From: Candidatus Sulfopaludibacter sp. SbA3
GTDB lineage: Bacteria > Acidobacteriota > Terriglobia > 20CM-2-55-15
DNA: 40,678 nt
Assembly (NCBI GenBank): GCA_945865815.1
Contig: CAMBFR010000024.1
Location: 1 to 40,678 of the forward strand
Reading direction: 5' to 3'
Shown here: positions 25,560 through 33,517 of the stretch, in pieces
Layout: each line of letters begins with the position of its first letter
How positions within the stretch are numbered: the stretch's first letter is position 1
Made by a program: the position numbers and the translations under genes
Notes under the pieces: generated by a model
Told to the model about the DNA's origin: nothing
The model's database searches: none
Seen by the model: only the letters and a program-made list of their open reading frames with translations

Positions 25560-26288
25560 ATGTTGTTCGAAGGTAAGGTTGCAATTGTTACTGGTGGAAG
25601 CCGCGGCATCGGGCGGGCCATCGTGCAGGCGCTGGCTGGCGAGGGCGCCAACGTAGCGTTCACGTACGCGCAGAATAAGGCGCAGGCCGACGAAGTGGCG
25701 AATGGCAATACAGTTATCGGCTTTCAGGCAGACGTTACGAACTTCGCCCAGGCCAAAGACCTCGTGAAACAGGTCAAAGAGCGCTTCGGCCGCATCGACA
25801 TTCTGGTAAATAACGCGGGCATCACGCGCGACAAACTTATCGCGATGATGAGTGAAAAAGACTGGGACGATGTGATCGATACCAATCTCAAGGGCATCTT
25901 CAACATCACCAAGCCGGTTGTCAGCGCGATGCTGCGGCAAAGGTCCGGCACCATCCTTAACATTACGTCGATCAGCGGAATTGTTGGAATGGCGGGCCAG
26001 ACCAATTACTCGTCGTCAAAGGCGGGGATGATCGGATTCACGAAGGCCCTTGCCAAAGAACTTGCCAAGGCCAACATAACGGTTAACGCACTTGCCCTCG
26101 GTTTTGTGGAAACCGATATGACCTCAGTCCTCAATGAGCAATATCGGGCAAAGGCGCTGGAACAGATTCCGCTCGGCCGTTTCGGCAAAGCCGAAGAGAT
26201 GGCGCAGGTCGCGTTGTTCATGCTTTCTCCGAAGGCAAGCTACATGACCGGGCAGGTCCTGCAACTGGATGGCGGCCTGGCCATGTAG
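25560..26288 (+). CDS. fabG: 3-oxoacyl-ACP reductase FabG (short-chain dehydrogenase)
   Basis: A 242-residue classical SDR of normal FabG length. It reduces 3-oxoacyl-ACP with NADPH in fatty acid elongation. Cofactor motif GGSRGIGRA is at 11-19, NNAGITRD near 82, the Ser in NITSISGIVGMAGQ near 137, and the catalytic YSSSK near 150. The C-terminus MTGQVLQLDGGLAM is typical of FabG. No acyl carrier protein or other fab genes adjoin, so it could serve another 3-hydroxy/oxo pathway; the sequence itself fits FabG closely. Convergent with dcd, 12 bases away. Confidence 0.88.
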   Translation: MLFEGKVAIVTGGSRGIGRAIVQALAGEGANVAFTYAQNKAQADEVANGNTVIGFQADVTNFAQAKDLVKQVKERFGRIDILVNNAGITRDKLIAMMSEKDWDDVIDTNLKGIFNITKPVVSAMLRQRSGTILNITSISGIVGMAGQTNYSSSKAGMIGFTKALAKELAKANITVNALALGFVETDMTSVLNEQYRAKALEQIPLGRFGKAEEMAQVALFMLSPKASYMTGQVLQLDGGLAM

Positions 26289-26300
26289 GCGGGCAACGCC

Positions 26301-26855
26301 TTACGTCTTCGGTCCTTCGATCTTCGTCTGATCCTGATACTTTCCTTTTCTATCCTTATAAGAAATCGCGCAGGGCTCATCCGACTGAAAAAAAAGCACC
26401 TGGCACAATCCTTCGTTTGAGAAAACGCGGACCGGCCTGGCTGTCGTGTTCGCAATGGATACGGTGACAAACCCTTCCCATTCCGGTTCGAACGGCGTGA
26501 CGTTCACCAGAACACCGGCGCGCGCGTAAGTGGACTTCCCCACACAGAGTGTGAGCACATCGCGAGGTATTCGAAGGAACTCCAGGGTTCGCCCTAACAC
26601 ATAGCTATTAGGCGGGATATCGCAGAACGGGCCCCGATGATCGCGGTAGTACTCCGGCGGTATGTCCTTCGGATTGATGGTGACATCCGGAGGTGGAACA
26701 AAAATTTTGTATTCATCGGCCAACCGCAAATCGTAGCCATAGGACGACAGGCCGTAAGAGATTGTGCCCTTTGCAACCTGGCCGGCGCTGAAGGGATCGA
26801 TCATCCTGTTTTGTTCGGCCATTCTGCGAATCCATGAGTCGGCTTTAATTGGCAT
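26301..26855 (-). CDS. dcd: dCTP deaminase
   Basis: A 184-residue protein matching dCTP deaminase over its full length; it converts dCTP to dUTP for thymidylate synthesis. Blocks seen are IDPFSAGQVAKGTISYGLSSYGYDLRLA, the signature KSTYARAGVLVNVTPFEPEWEGFVTVSIANTT containing the catalytic Glu, and the C-terminal lid GKYQDQTKIEGPKT. The ATG at 26855 has an AGGGA site 9 bases upstream. It is divergent from the HU gene. Confidence 0.95.
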   Translation of the reverse strand: MPIKADSWIRRMAEQNRMIDPFSAGQVAKGTISYGLSSYGYDLRLADEYKIFVPPPDVTINPKDIPPEYYRDHRGPFCDIPPNSYVLGRTLEFLRIPRDVLTLCVGKSTYARAGVLVNVTPFEPEWEGFVTVSIANTTARPVRVFSNEGLCQVLFFQSDEPCAISYKDRKGKYQDQTKIEGPKT

Positions 26856-26919
26856 TGCTTCAGGTCCCTGTTGGATGGTAAAAAGTATTGGTTACAAAAG
26901 AGATAGAGGAGGATTTTCA

Positions 26920-27186
26920 GTGATCAAACTCGATCTTGTGAACCAGATCGTCGAGCGGACGGGTGTGAGCAAGACGAAAGCGGAACAAGCGGTCGATACC
27001 ATCTTCAACAGCATGAAAGATGCCCTGAAGGCCAATGATCGTATTGAGTTGCGCGGGTTCGGCGTGTTTTCGGTAAAGCCTCGAAAGACCGGCATCGGCC
27101 GCAATCCGCGGACTGGCTCCGAAGTGAACATTCCCCCCGGCAAAGCCGTTCGATTCAAACCCGGTAAAGACTTGCAGTCGCTTTAG
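26920..27186 (+). CDS. HU/IHF family DNA-binding protein
   Basis: An 88-residue histone-like protein. GTG at 26920 follows a strong GAGGAGG site 7 bases away; the longer open frame upstream overlaps dcd and lacks family sequence. The family signature GFGVFSVKPRKTGIGRNPRTG forms the beta-arm that enters the minor groove, and KAVRFKPGKDL is the usual C-terminal end. It bends and compacts DNA as a dimer. HU and IHF subunits cannot be told apart with certainty here. The M50 protease gene follows after 19 bases, so co-transcription is possible. Confidence 0.92.
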   Translation: MIKLDLVNQIVERTGVSKTKAEQAVDTIFNSMKDALKANDRIELRGFGVFSVKPRKTGIGRNPRTGSEVNIPPGKAVRFKPGKDLQSL

Positions 27187-27205
27187 ATAAGCCGTAAATC
27201 GTTTC

Positions 27206-28183
27206 ATGAGTAGTAGTTTTGAGCCGTTGGATGGCGCCCCTCGCCAACGCGATGACGTTCCATCGGAGCTGGCGCAAATCGCCGACACCGTATTCCTCGA
27301 AGAGCGCCCCGAACGGTTCCCGTGGCTGAACGTCGTTTTGTTTCTCGTCACCTGCCTGAGCACGCTCGTCGTTGGAGCCGTTCAGATGGACGCGTTTACC
27401 AACACAATCGGCAACCGCGCGGGCGGCCTATTCGGAGAAATCCTCCGTTCACCTTCGCTGCTGCTGGCAGGTCTTCCCTTCTGCCTGGCCATCATGACCA
27501 TTCTACTGGCGCATGAGATGGGGCATTACCTTGCATGCCGATACTACGGGATCTCGGCCAGCTTGCCGTACTTCATTCCATTTCCGAGCATCATCGGAAC
27601 CATGGGAGCATTCATTAGGATCCGGTCGCCAATCCATCATCGCTCGGCCCTGCTCGATGTCGGTGTCGCCGGCCCCATAGCCGGATTTGTTCTGGCCATT
27701 CCCGCGCTCGTCATCGCAATGCCCCTCTCCCGAATGCAGGTGCTCGACGGCACTGAAGGGTTTTTTACATTGGGAGAACCGCTGATTTTTAAACTCATCG
27801 CCGCCGTCATGGGCATGACTCCACCGGAGGGTATGGATCTGATGATTCATCCAATCGGCCTGGCGGCATGGTTTGGATTTTTCGCGACAGCTATGAATCT
27901 CTTGCCTGTCGGCCAACTCGACGGAGGCCACATCGCTTATGCGCTGTTCGGCCGTTTCCACAAACGAGTCTCCCAGGGATTCCTGTTCACTCTGGTGCCG
28001 CTCGGCATCTTCTATTGGCAAGGCTGGTTACTCTGGACGGCGATCCTCCTGTTCATCGGACTGCGCCATCCGGTAACGATGGATGATTCCGCGCCTCTCA
28101 GCCGCCGCCATGTCTGGCTGGGCTGGATCGCGCTGGCTATGCTTATCCTCTGCTTCACCCCGATGCCGTTTTCCATCGGCTAG
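27206..28183 (+). CDS. M50-family intramembrane metalloprotease (site-2 protease-like)
   Basis: A 325-residue membrane protein with about six to seven helices. HEMGH at 103-107 supplies two zinc ligands and the catalytic Glu; NLLPVGQLDGGHIAYALFG around 231-249 supplies the Asp ligand (LDG motif). The block FIPFPSIIGTMGAFIRIRSPI is conserved in this subgroup, which resembles plant and cyanobacterial EGY-type proteases. Such enzymes cleave membrane-anchored regulators. No PDZ domain is present. The cytoplasmic N-terminus of about 40 residues is unrecognised. Substrate unknown. Confidence 0.9.
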   Translation: MSSSFEPLDGAPRQRDDVPSELAQIADTVFLEERPERFPWLNVVLFLVTCLSTLVVGAVQMDAFTNTIGNRAGGLFGEILRSPSLLLAGLPFCLAIMTILLAHEMGHYLACRYYGISASLPYFIPFPSIIGTMGAFIRIRSPIHHRSALLDVGVAGPIAGFVLAIPALVIAMPLSRMQVLDGTEGFFTLGEPLIFKLIAAVMGMTPPEGMDLMIHPIGLAAWFGFFATAMNLLPVGQLDGGHIAYALFGRFHKRVSQGFLFTLVPLGIFYWQGWLLWTAILLFIGLRHPVTMDDSAPLSRRHVWLGWIALAMLILCFTPMPFSIG

Positions 28184-28207
28184 CGCCTGACTATCAGCGC
28201 TCCGTCT

Positions 28208-28579
28208 CTACTCATGGCCCGCGTGCCTGTCAGCCGGCGCCGCCGCCGTGGCTTTACCGTCCGCGGCCGGACGCGCAGCTACGCCAATCCTCACCTCTTC
28301 CGCCGCAAACATTTTCATCTTCTCGTCCATCTTCGCGTCGATCACAACGCGAGTTCCGACCTTCAGTTCCGCGCCGGTGGCTGTTTTTTCGGCTTTCAGG
28401 TATTTCGTTGTCTTTCCCATCATGACCATGACGGATTTGCCGTCTTGTTGTTTTATCGTGACGTGATCTCCCTGAACGGCGGTAATCGTCCCCATGATGT
28501 GCGTGGCATCACCATGCGCCAAGAGCAGGACGCTTGATGTGAGGATCGTCAGTGAGCAAGCGATGAAATGTCTGAACAT
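28208..28579 (-). CDS. Secreted DUF5666-like small OB-fold protein with His-rich tail
   Basis: A 123-residue exported protein: signal peptide MFRHFIACSLTILTSSVLLLAHG, then a compact all-beta region (HIMGTITAVQGDHVTIKQQDG, GTRVVIDAKMDEKMKMFAAEEVRIG) like DUF5666 proteins, and an Ala-rich tail ending DRHAGHE. The His and Met residues fit metal binding, and the gene is last in the leftward copper-type cluster, 23 bases after the cytochrome gene. Binding of copper is inferred from context. Exact family assignment is uncertain. Confidence 0.65.
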   Translation of the reverse strand: MFRHFIACSLTILTSSVLLLAHGDATHIMGTITAVQGDHVTIKQQDGKSVMVMMGKTTKYLKAEKTATGAELKVGTRVVIDAKMDEKMKMFAAEEVRIGVAARPAADGKATAAAPADRHAGHE

Positions 28580-28602
28580 TGTGTTTTCTCCCTGGATTAA
28601 AG

Positions 28603-29220
28603 TCAGTCGTGTGTGTGCCCGGGCGCCGGCAGCGGGCTGTCGTCACCCTCCAGAAATCTGCGTATTGCTTCTTCTTCCTCCAACTCGTGAGCACTTTTCG
28701 GATTCATGCTCTTCATTTTCTCCAGCTCTTCGGGACTGATATTCGGCAGACGCCGGATAAAATGCACGAGCTTCCAACTGTCGAGATCCGGATCTCCGGC
28801 GGTTCCCACGCCAAAAGCGGGCATGCCGGTCAAACGGATTCCATTGTGAATGACGTAGAACAGTTCTCCATCCGTCATTTCCTGCGTATCAGGATGACGC
28901 ATATCCGGTGGCTTTGGGTAGAGCCCCTTTCCGATGGAGGTGTCCCCGCTGCCGTCGTTAGCGTGACAATAGGCGCAGTGGTCCGCGAAATGAGCCATTG
29001 CCTCGGCCACAACTTCTTCGGTGGCTGCAACGGGATTCTGCATCTCCTTCGCGATTCTGGGAATTGCCAGGCTTCGGACACGGCGCGCCACAAAAGTCTC
29101 GATTGCGGTGGGCTCTTCGCGCGCGCTGAATCCACGGCCTATGATCAGCCAGCCCGCAATCAGGATGCCCGCTATTATAGTGATGACGCTCGCTAGTGCA
29201 ACCCTGGTCCTAGCGGCCAT
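28603..29220 (-). CDS. Membrane-anchored cytochrome c
   Basis: A 205-residue class I-type cytochrome c. An N-terminal helix (VALASVITIIAGILIAGWLIIG) likely anchors it in the inner membrane. Haem attachment CAYCH is at 82-86, and Met133 in TGMPAF is the probable second ligand. DGELFYVIHNGIRLTGMP and DLDSWKLVHFIRRLP are typical of the single-haem domain. The C-terminal tail is charged and ends in GHTHD. It starts 3 bases after the DUF1775 gene, so it shares that operon. A role passing electrons from the copper oxidation system is plausible but unproven. Confidence 0.9.
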   Translation of the reverse strand: MAARTRVALASVITIIAGILIAGWLIIGRGFSAREEPTAIETFVARRVRSLAIPRIAKEMQNPVAATEEVVAEAMAHFADHCAYCHANDGSGDTSIGKGLYPKPPDMRHPDTQEMTDGELFYVIHNGIRLTGMPAFGVGTAGDPDLDSWKLVHFIRRLPNISPEELEKMKSMNPKSAHELEEEEAIRRFLEGDDSPLPAPGHTHD

Positions 29221-29223
29221 AGG

Positions 29224-29688
29224 CTATCCTTTCTTCTTTACCATCGTCACCGGACCGGGCGCCCTTGAACTTTCCGGTCCCGTCCATTCCGAGCGCGTGC
29301 CGTCCTCATAGATCTGGATTACTTTCCATTCAAGCTTCATTTCCATCGCCGGATTCCTGGCTTCGAAATAGAAGTCCCTATATTCCGCGAATGGGATTGA
29401 TCCTCCGCTCCACACAGCTCCTGTTATCCTGCCCTGCGTGTCTTTCTTCTGATCGATCCTCCAGCCAGGCGAGGCCTCGAGCGAGATCACACTTACCGCA
29501 ACCGGAAACTCGATCTCCAGCCGAACTGTCGGCGACTGCCTCTCGGTCGGAACCCGCATACTGTAACGTTCCGTAGCCCCCGTTGCAGCTTCGGTTGGGG
29601 AGATGCGAACGTGGCCGAAGGCCGAGGACGCGAGCACCAGCGCGGCAACGACTAAAAGGCAACTAATCCCTGGTTGACGAGTTTGCAT
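29224..29688 (-). CDS. YcnI-like copper-binding protein (DUF1775)
   Basis: A 154-residue exported protein. ATG at 29688 follows GGAGGG; a longer frame upstream has no signal. The signal peptide (MQTRQPGISCLLVVAALVLASSAFG) would be cut to leave His26 as the mature first residue, as in YcnI, where an N-terminal His together with a Glu and Trp binds copper. RYSMRVPTERQSPTVRLEIEFP, SPGWRIDQ and GAVWSGGSIPFAEYRDFYFEARNP fit DUF1775. No C-terminal anchor is evident. The start overlaps the upstream gene by 26 bases and the cytochrome gene follows after 3 bases. Copper role inferred from family and context. Confidence 0.82.
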   Translation of the reverse strand: MQTRQPGISCLLVVAALVLASSAFGHVRISPTEAATGATERYSMRVPTERQSPTVRLEIEFPVAVSVISLEASPGWRIDQKKDTQGRITGAVWSGGSIPFAEYRDFYFEARNPAMEMKLEWKVIQIYEDGTRSEWTGPESSRAPGPVTMVKKKG

Positions 29689-30124
29689 TGTTCCCTCCAA
29701 CGTTGGTTGTAAATACGTGATCGCCGTTCTCTCCTGCAATCTGGATTTTCACAACTTCATAGCTGCGGTCCCGCTGCTGCTTGGCGAGGAACGTCGAATT
29801 CTTAACCTGCTCAGAAGTTGACAAAAAGCGGCCGGCAAACTCGATCATGGAAAGTTGAGATGCAGCCTTCTTCTTGTCCACTTCGGCAAGGACAAACATG
29901 TGCCTGTCATCCTCCGGCCGGTGAATCAGCATGTATTTGCCGCGTCTGACAAGCTGATTCCCAATCTTGACGTCGGTTCCGATGCTCACTTCGCCGGTCT
30001 TGCTGACTTTGAAGGTTCTATCCGTTGGGCCCTCCCCATGATCACCGTCGTGGAGGGCTGTGAGCGATCCAGTACCAAGGAAAGCGGCGCATAGAGCGAT
30101 ACCGGCGCTTCGATTGAATCTCAT
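29663..30124 (-). CDS. Secreted protein of unknown family, paralogue of 33518-33982
   Basis: A 153-residue exported protein: signal peptide MRFNRSAGIALCAAFLGTGSLTA, then HDGDHGEG, which could bind metal. The body (FKVSKTGEVSIGTDVKIGNQ, VRRGKYMLIHRPEDD) and the end YEVVKIQIAGENGDHVF resemble the protein encoded at 33518-33982, showing an in-cluster duplication. No known domain was recognised. Its ATG overlaps the TolC-type stop (ATGA) and its stop overlaps the DUF1775 gene, so expression is coupled to both. Function unknown; periplasmic role in copper handling inferred from context. Confidence 0.75.
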   Translation of the reverse strand: MRFNRSAGIALCAAFLGTGSLTALHDGDHGEGPTDRTFKVSKTGEVSIGTDVKIGNQLVRRGKYMLIHRPEDDRHMFVLAEVDKKKAASQLSMIEFAGRFLSTSEQVKNSTFLAKQQRDRSYEVVKIQIAGENGDHVFTTNVGGNNANSSTRD

Positions 30125-31482
30125 GATGTCTCCTCGATCTCCAGATTAACACTGTCCGTGGAGGGATTTTCAGAACCAAGTCCAGGCGCGCTCAAACCGC
30201 CCTGCAGGAGCAAACTCTGAATGTCTACGGCTCGACGCCACATGCCGATCAACGCGTTGTCATAGTCTTCCTGAAGCTGCAGCAACGTTCGTTGAGCGAT
30301 GAGCGCCTGCGGATACGCGGCGGCCATCTGGCGGAAACCTGCCAGATAAAGATCGTAGGCGCGCCTTGCGCGAGGCAACATTTCATTACGGTATCGCTCA
30401 ACGATGTTTCGCGTGTCCTGGTAATTTCGGAATGCGGCAGCCAGGCGGCTCCGCAGTGACAACTGTACCCGCTCAATTTCCCGTTGCGCCCGCGTGAGGT
30501 TGCCGCGGGCGGCCTCAACGTTCCCCTGATTGCGGTTGAACAGGGGAATTTCGACTCCAATGGCGAACGACCCCTGTCTGCCGATGGCGCGCGGGCCGGG
30601 TTCAAGGCGCTCGCGGTTATAGTGTGCGCCCGCCTGGATCTGGAGATTGGGAATGGATTGCCGCTGCGCTCGTCTTACCGCATATTCGGCTCTGACAATA
30701 TCGGCGTTTGCCGCCTTTACTTCAGGACTATCGCGCAGAAGGGCCGCCATGGCAGATCCCAGGTCGAGTACGGGAATCTGCTCAAGGTCGCCGGCGAGAG
30801 GCTGCATTTCGAGAGAGCCATCGCCGGCGGCGGACGCAAGTTGACTCCAAACCTGCTGTTGCTCATTCCGGGCTGCGATCACGGCTAATTCGGCGCGCTG
30901 CTGCTCGATCTCGATTTCCAGCACGTCCGGCAAGTCCGCCTGACCCACATTACGCAGTTGGCCCGACGTGACAACGGCCTCCTCAACAAGAGCCGCGAGC
31001 CTTGTGCGTACTTCCAATTTCCGTTGAACAGCCAACGCCTGATAGAACAGTGCGCGGACTGTATTCAGAACTCTGAGTTTTTGCGCTTCCGCCTGCGCTT
31101 CCGCCTTGATGATTTCCTGTTCCGCTATTCTCTTGTTCAGCGCCAGCTTTCCCCCAAGCACAATGTCCTGCTGGACGATGAGACCGTACTCACCGCCATT
31201 GATGACGGGACCGTTGCTGATTTCGTCACCCGTAACCGCGACGGTTGGGTTCGGGTAAGCGCCTGCTTGACGGCGCCTGCCCCGGGCCGACTGAATCGCC
31301 GCTTCAGCCTGCGCCAGCGTGGGATTCTTTTCGAGCGCGATCCTTTCGATGTCTTCGAGGCGAAGGGCGGCGCCGGCAGGGACCTGGACTCCAGGAGAAT
31401 TCTGAGCGGCAGAAACCGAAAACGGCATAGCCAGAAGTATCAGGAAAGCAGCCGGCCCGATGGTTGGTGATAGACGATTCAC
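30121..31482 (-). CDS. TolC-family outer-membrane factor (CusC/CzcC-like)
   Basis: A 453-residue protein with a signal peptide (MNRLSPTIGPAAFLILLAMPFSVSA) and the outer-membrane-factor repeat: LRLEDIERIALEKNPTLAQAEAAI, GRRRQAGAYPNPTVAVTGDE, then SPEVKAANADIVRAEYAVRRA and GVEIPLFNRNQGNVEAARGN. The PNP and IPLFNRNQG blocks are common in heavy-metal CzcC/CusC members. The expected partners, a membrane-fusion protein and an RND pump, are absent. ATGA overlaps join it to the multicopper oxidase before it and the secreted protein after it. It could pair with a pump encoded elsewhere. Confidence 0.92.
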   Translation of the reverse strand: MNRLSPTIGPAAFLILLAMPFSVSAAQNSPGVQVPAGAALRLEDIERIALEKNPTLAQAEAAIQSARGRRRQAGAYPNPTVAVTGDEISNGPVINGGEYGLIVQQDIVLGGKLALNKRIAEQEIIKAEAQAEAQKLRVLNTVRALFYQALAVQRKLEVRTRLAALVEEAVVTSGQLRNVGQADLPDVLEIEIEQQRAELAVIAARNEQQQVWSQLASAAGDGSLEMQPLAGDLEQIPVLDLGSAMAALLRDSPEVKAANADIVRAEYAVRRAQRQSIPNLQIQAGAHYNRERLEPGPRAIGRQGSFAIGVEIPLFNRNQGNVEAARGNLTRAQREIERVQLSLRSRLAAAFRNYQDTRNIVERYRNEMLPRARRAYDLYLAGFRQMAAAYPQALIAQRTLLQLQEDYDNALIGMWRRAVDIQSLLLQGGLSAPGLGSENPSTDSVNLEIEETS

Positions 31483-32903
31483 TGCCCAGCCTCCTTGCTC
31501 TTTTTCATTTCCATGATCTTGTCGTAGAGATCATGAGGCAGAACGCGTACGAGGGTCATCATTCCCATCATGGAACCCGTCCAGTCTTTCCGCAAGCCGA
31601 ACACTTCCGGCTTGTTGGCTACTACCTGGTCCATCGGCATCCACATGTCCTGAGGAAATCCCGGGACCTTCTGAGCGTTTTCACTGGTCATGCCGGGCAT
31701 GACGTGACCTTCATGTTCTGCTGATGGCGGGTTTTGCGGCTGCGCCGATACGGATTGGAGCGGGCCAGACGCGGCCATCAGGCCAGCTGCGCCGCCGACC
31801 AATGGCGAGGCAGGCCGTTCGCGATCCGCCGCCAGGCCGAGGCCTCGCCCGAGGCCCGGACCAAGATCCTCATCCAAAGCATTGCCCTGGCGGACGATTC
31901 CCATACCTTCTTCCATTCCAAGGCCCGTGCGGGAGCCCGCGCCGAGGTGCGACATCGGTCCGACCATCGACACCATCTGGTTCATCATGTGATGGGGCAA
32001 ATGGCAGTGCAGCATCCAGTCCCCGATATATTTCGCCTCGAATTCAACGTCGCGAGCCTGCGCCACTCCGACGAGCACCGTGTTTTGCCGAACCCACGCC
32101 GACTCGGGAATCCGTCCACTTTCCGTGCCGGTGACAAGGAACTGGTTTCCATGGAGGTGCATCGGATGGTGGTCCATGCCAAGATTCACAAAGCGGATTC
32201 GGACTCGTTCGCCATGCTTCACGAGCATCGGCGTCGTCGCGGGACCTGCCTTACCATTGATCGTCAACCAGTTGAATTCCATCGAAAGCGTGTTGGGTAC
32301 CGTGTTGTTCGGGAGGAGCGCCCATTCCTGAAGAACGAGGCCGAAGTCGCGGTCCACTCGCGGCCTGTGGGCGTCTTTGGGATGGATGATGAACAATCCG
32401 ATCATCCCCATCATTTCCTGCATGGCGAAATGGGAGTGGTAGAAGTACGTTCCGTTCTGTTGGACCGTGAACTCGTACGTGTGCGCGCCGCCTGGTGGAA
32501 CCGGGTCCTGGCCGAGACCGGGCACGCCATCCTGGTCCATCGGAATTTCCAGACCGTGCCAGTGAACGGTGGTCATTTCAGGCAGGTTGTTGTGAAACAT
32601 CACGCGCACCCTGTCGCCCTCGTTCACCTCGATGGTCGGCCCTGGCACGCTTCCGTTGTAACCCCACGCATCGACCACTTTTCCGGGGAGGAATTCTGTT
32701 CGCACGACCTCCGATATGAGGTGGAATTCCTTAACGCCGTCCACCACTTGAAACGGAAGCTTGGGCAGATCCGGCGCCTCGAAGCCGCCGCTGGGCGTGT
32801 TCTCTGTTTCCGCTTGTTCCTGCGCTCCGCCCGCGCGGGGCAGTATAAATAATCCTGTTCCCAGCGATGCCAGTTTCGCGATGAAACTTCTCCTGTCACT
32901 CAT
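31479..32903 (-). CDS. Tat-exported multicopper oxidase
   Basis: A 474-residue copper protein. The N-terminus MSDRRSFIAKLASLG is a Tat-type signal. Copper motifs are in order: HWHG (114-117), HSH (156-158), HPMHLHG (246-252) and HCHLPHH (299-305) with type-1 Cys300. The oxidase core ends near 320; the following 150 residues are Gly/Met-rich and not recognised, with HEGHVMPGM and MDQVV. The core length is shorter than three-domain CopA/CueO, closer to two-domain types. It likely oxidises Cu(I) or phenolics in the periplasm. ATG follows AGGAG; the stop overlaps the TolC-type start. Confidence 0.92.
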   Translation of the reverse strand: MSDRRSFIAKLASLGTGLFILPRAGGAQEQAETENTPSGGFEAPDLPKLPFQVVDGVKEFHLISEVVRTEFLPGKVVDAWGYNGSVPGPTIEVNEGDRVRVMFHNNLPEMTTVHWHGLEIPMDQDGVPGLGQDPVPPGGAHTYEFTVQQNGTYFYHSHFAMQEMMGMIGLFIIHPKDAHRPRVDRDFGLVLQEWALLPNNTVPNTLSMEFNWLTINGKAGPATTPMLVKHGERVRIRFVNLGMDHHPMHLHGNQFLVTGTESGRIPESAWVRQNTVLVGVAQARDVEFEAKYIGDWMLHCHLPHHMMNQMVSMVGPMSHLGAGSRTGLGMEEGMGIVRQGNALDEDLGPGLGRGLGLAADRERPASPLVGGAAGLMAASGPLQSVSAQPQNPPSAEHEGHVMPGMTSENAQKVPGFPQDMWMPMDQVVANKPEVFGLRKDWTGSMMGMMTLVRVLPHDLYDKIMEMKKSKEAGQ

Positions 32904-32966
32904 GAAAGAAACTCCTGAACGAAATTGTCTTAATGAAGAAACGCGACGTGTTCTTTCAGGACGGGA

Positions 32967-33326
32967 TCAAATTCGGAGTACGAGTTTCAGCGCACCTGGA
33001 GGCGTCGAGCTTTGAAGAGGGATGTCCGCACTGAACCATGCCTCCACTGGGACATATTGAAACTGGACGGCTGGAATAATCCATTGGAGAGCAGTCAGTA
33101 GCGAGGCGCACTTGACAGCCGGCCCGCCCTTGGACTCGATTGCCGGCCCCTGACCGCACGAATCGGAGTCATGATTCGAGGGTTTCTCGTTGACCGGAGA
33201 GTTGGCTCCTTCGTGACACGCCGGCTTCGCACTCGCAGGCGCCGCGACATCCGATGCCGCATAGAAATGGGTGGCCACGCACGAGCCCCCGCATTGCAGG
33301 TGCATTAGAATCACGGCGATGAGCAC
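32967..33326 (-). CDS. Small secreted Cys/His-rich protein, unknown
   Basis: A 119-residue protein with a short hydrophobic N-terminus (LIAVILMHL) followed by cysteines at 12, 16, 37, 57 and 73 in patterns QCGGSC, ACHEG and SCGQGPAIESK. Similar small proteins occur beside copper resistance genes, from memory, but no named family was assigned. Start GTG at 33326 is uncertain because no ribosome site is close; the frame is open further upstream. It is the first gene of the leftward copper operon, 63 bases before the multicopper oxidase, and faces the operator-like palindromes. Confidence 0.6.
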   Translation of the reverse strand: MLIAVILMHLQCGGSCVATHFYAASDVAAPASAKPACHEGANSPVNEKPSNHDSDSCGQGPAIESKGGPAVKCASLLTALQWIIPAVQFQYVPVEAWFSADIPLQSSTPPGALKLVLRI

Positions 33327-33422
33327 GGAGCACAGACTCTTCAGTGGGTTGCCACCTCTAAAAATTTCTCAGAGCATAGCACCTGCGGCGGGCGGTCGTC
33401 CACAGCCATGGCGGAGCGCGCC

Positions 33423-33441
33423 TTGCGACGGATTGTCGCAA
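33423..33441. promoter_or_regulatory. Operator-like palindrome O1, TTGCGACGGATTGTCGCAA
   Basis: A 7-5-7 inverted repeat with perfect arms. Its core GCGAC-N5-GTCGC recurs 61 bases further right at 33486. It lies about 45 bases upstream of the likely leftward promoter (TATGCT at 33378-33373), in the divergent region of the copper-type cluster. Confidence 0.6.
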
Positions 33442-33485
33442 CCTTCACTTCGGGCGGTGGCACAAGGATTGCATAACCTGGATTG

Positions 33486-33500
33486 GCGACGAATCGTCGC
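33486..33500. promoter_or_regulatory. Operator-like palindrome O2, GCGACGAATCGTCGC
   Basis: A 7-1-7 perfect inverted repeat sharing the GCGAC-N5-GTCGC core with O1. It sits 17 bases before the ATG at 33518, just upstream of the AGGGAGA ribosome site, where a bound repressor would block the rightward operon. Confidence 0.6.
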
Positions 33501-33517
33501 TGCCAGGGAGAAAAGCC

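Noticed and set aside
28184-28207. AGCGC...GCGCT repeat between convergent genes as terminator
   Set aside because: Only a 5-base stem and no T run.
31734-32852. Plus-strand open frame of 372 codons
   Set aside because: Antisense to the Tat multicopper oxidase, whose copper motifs are intact.
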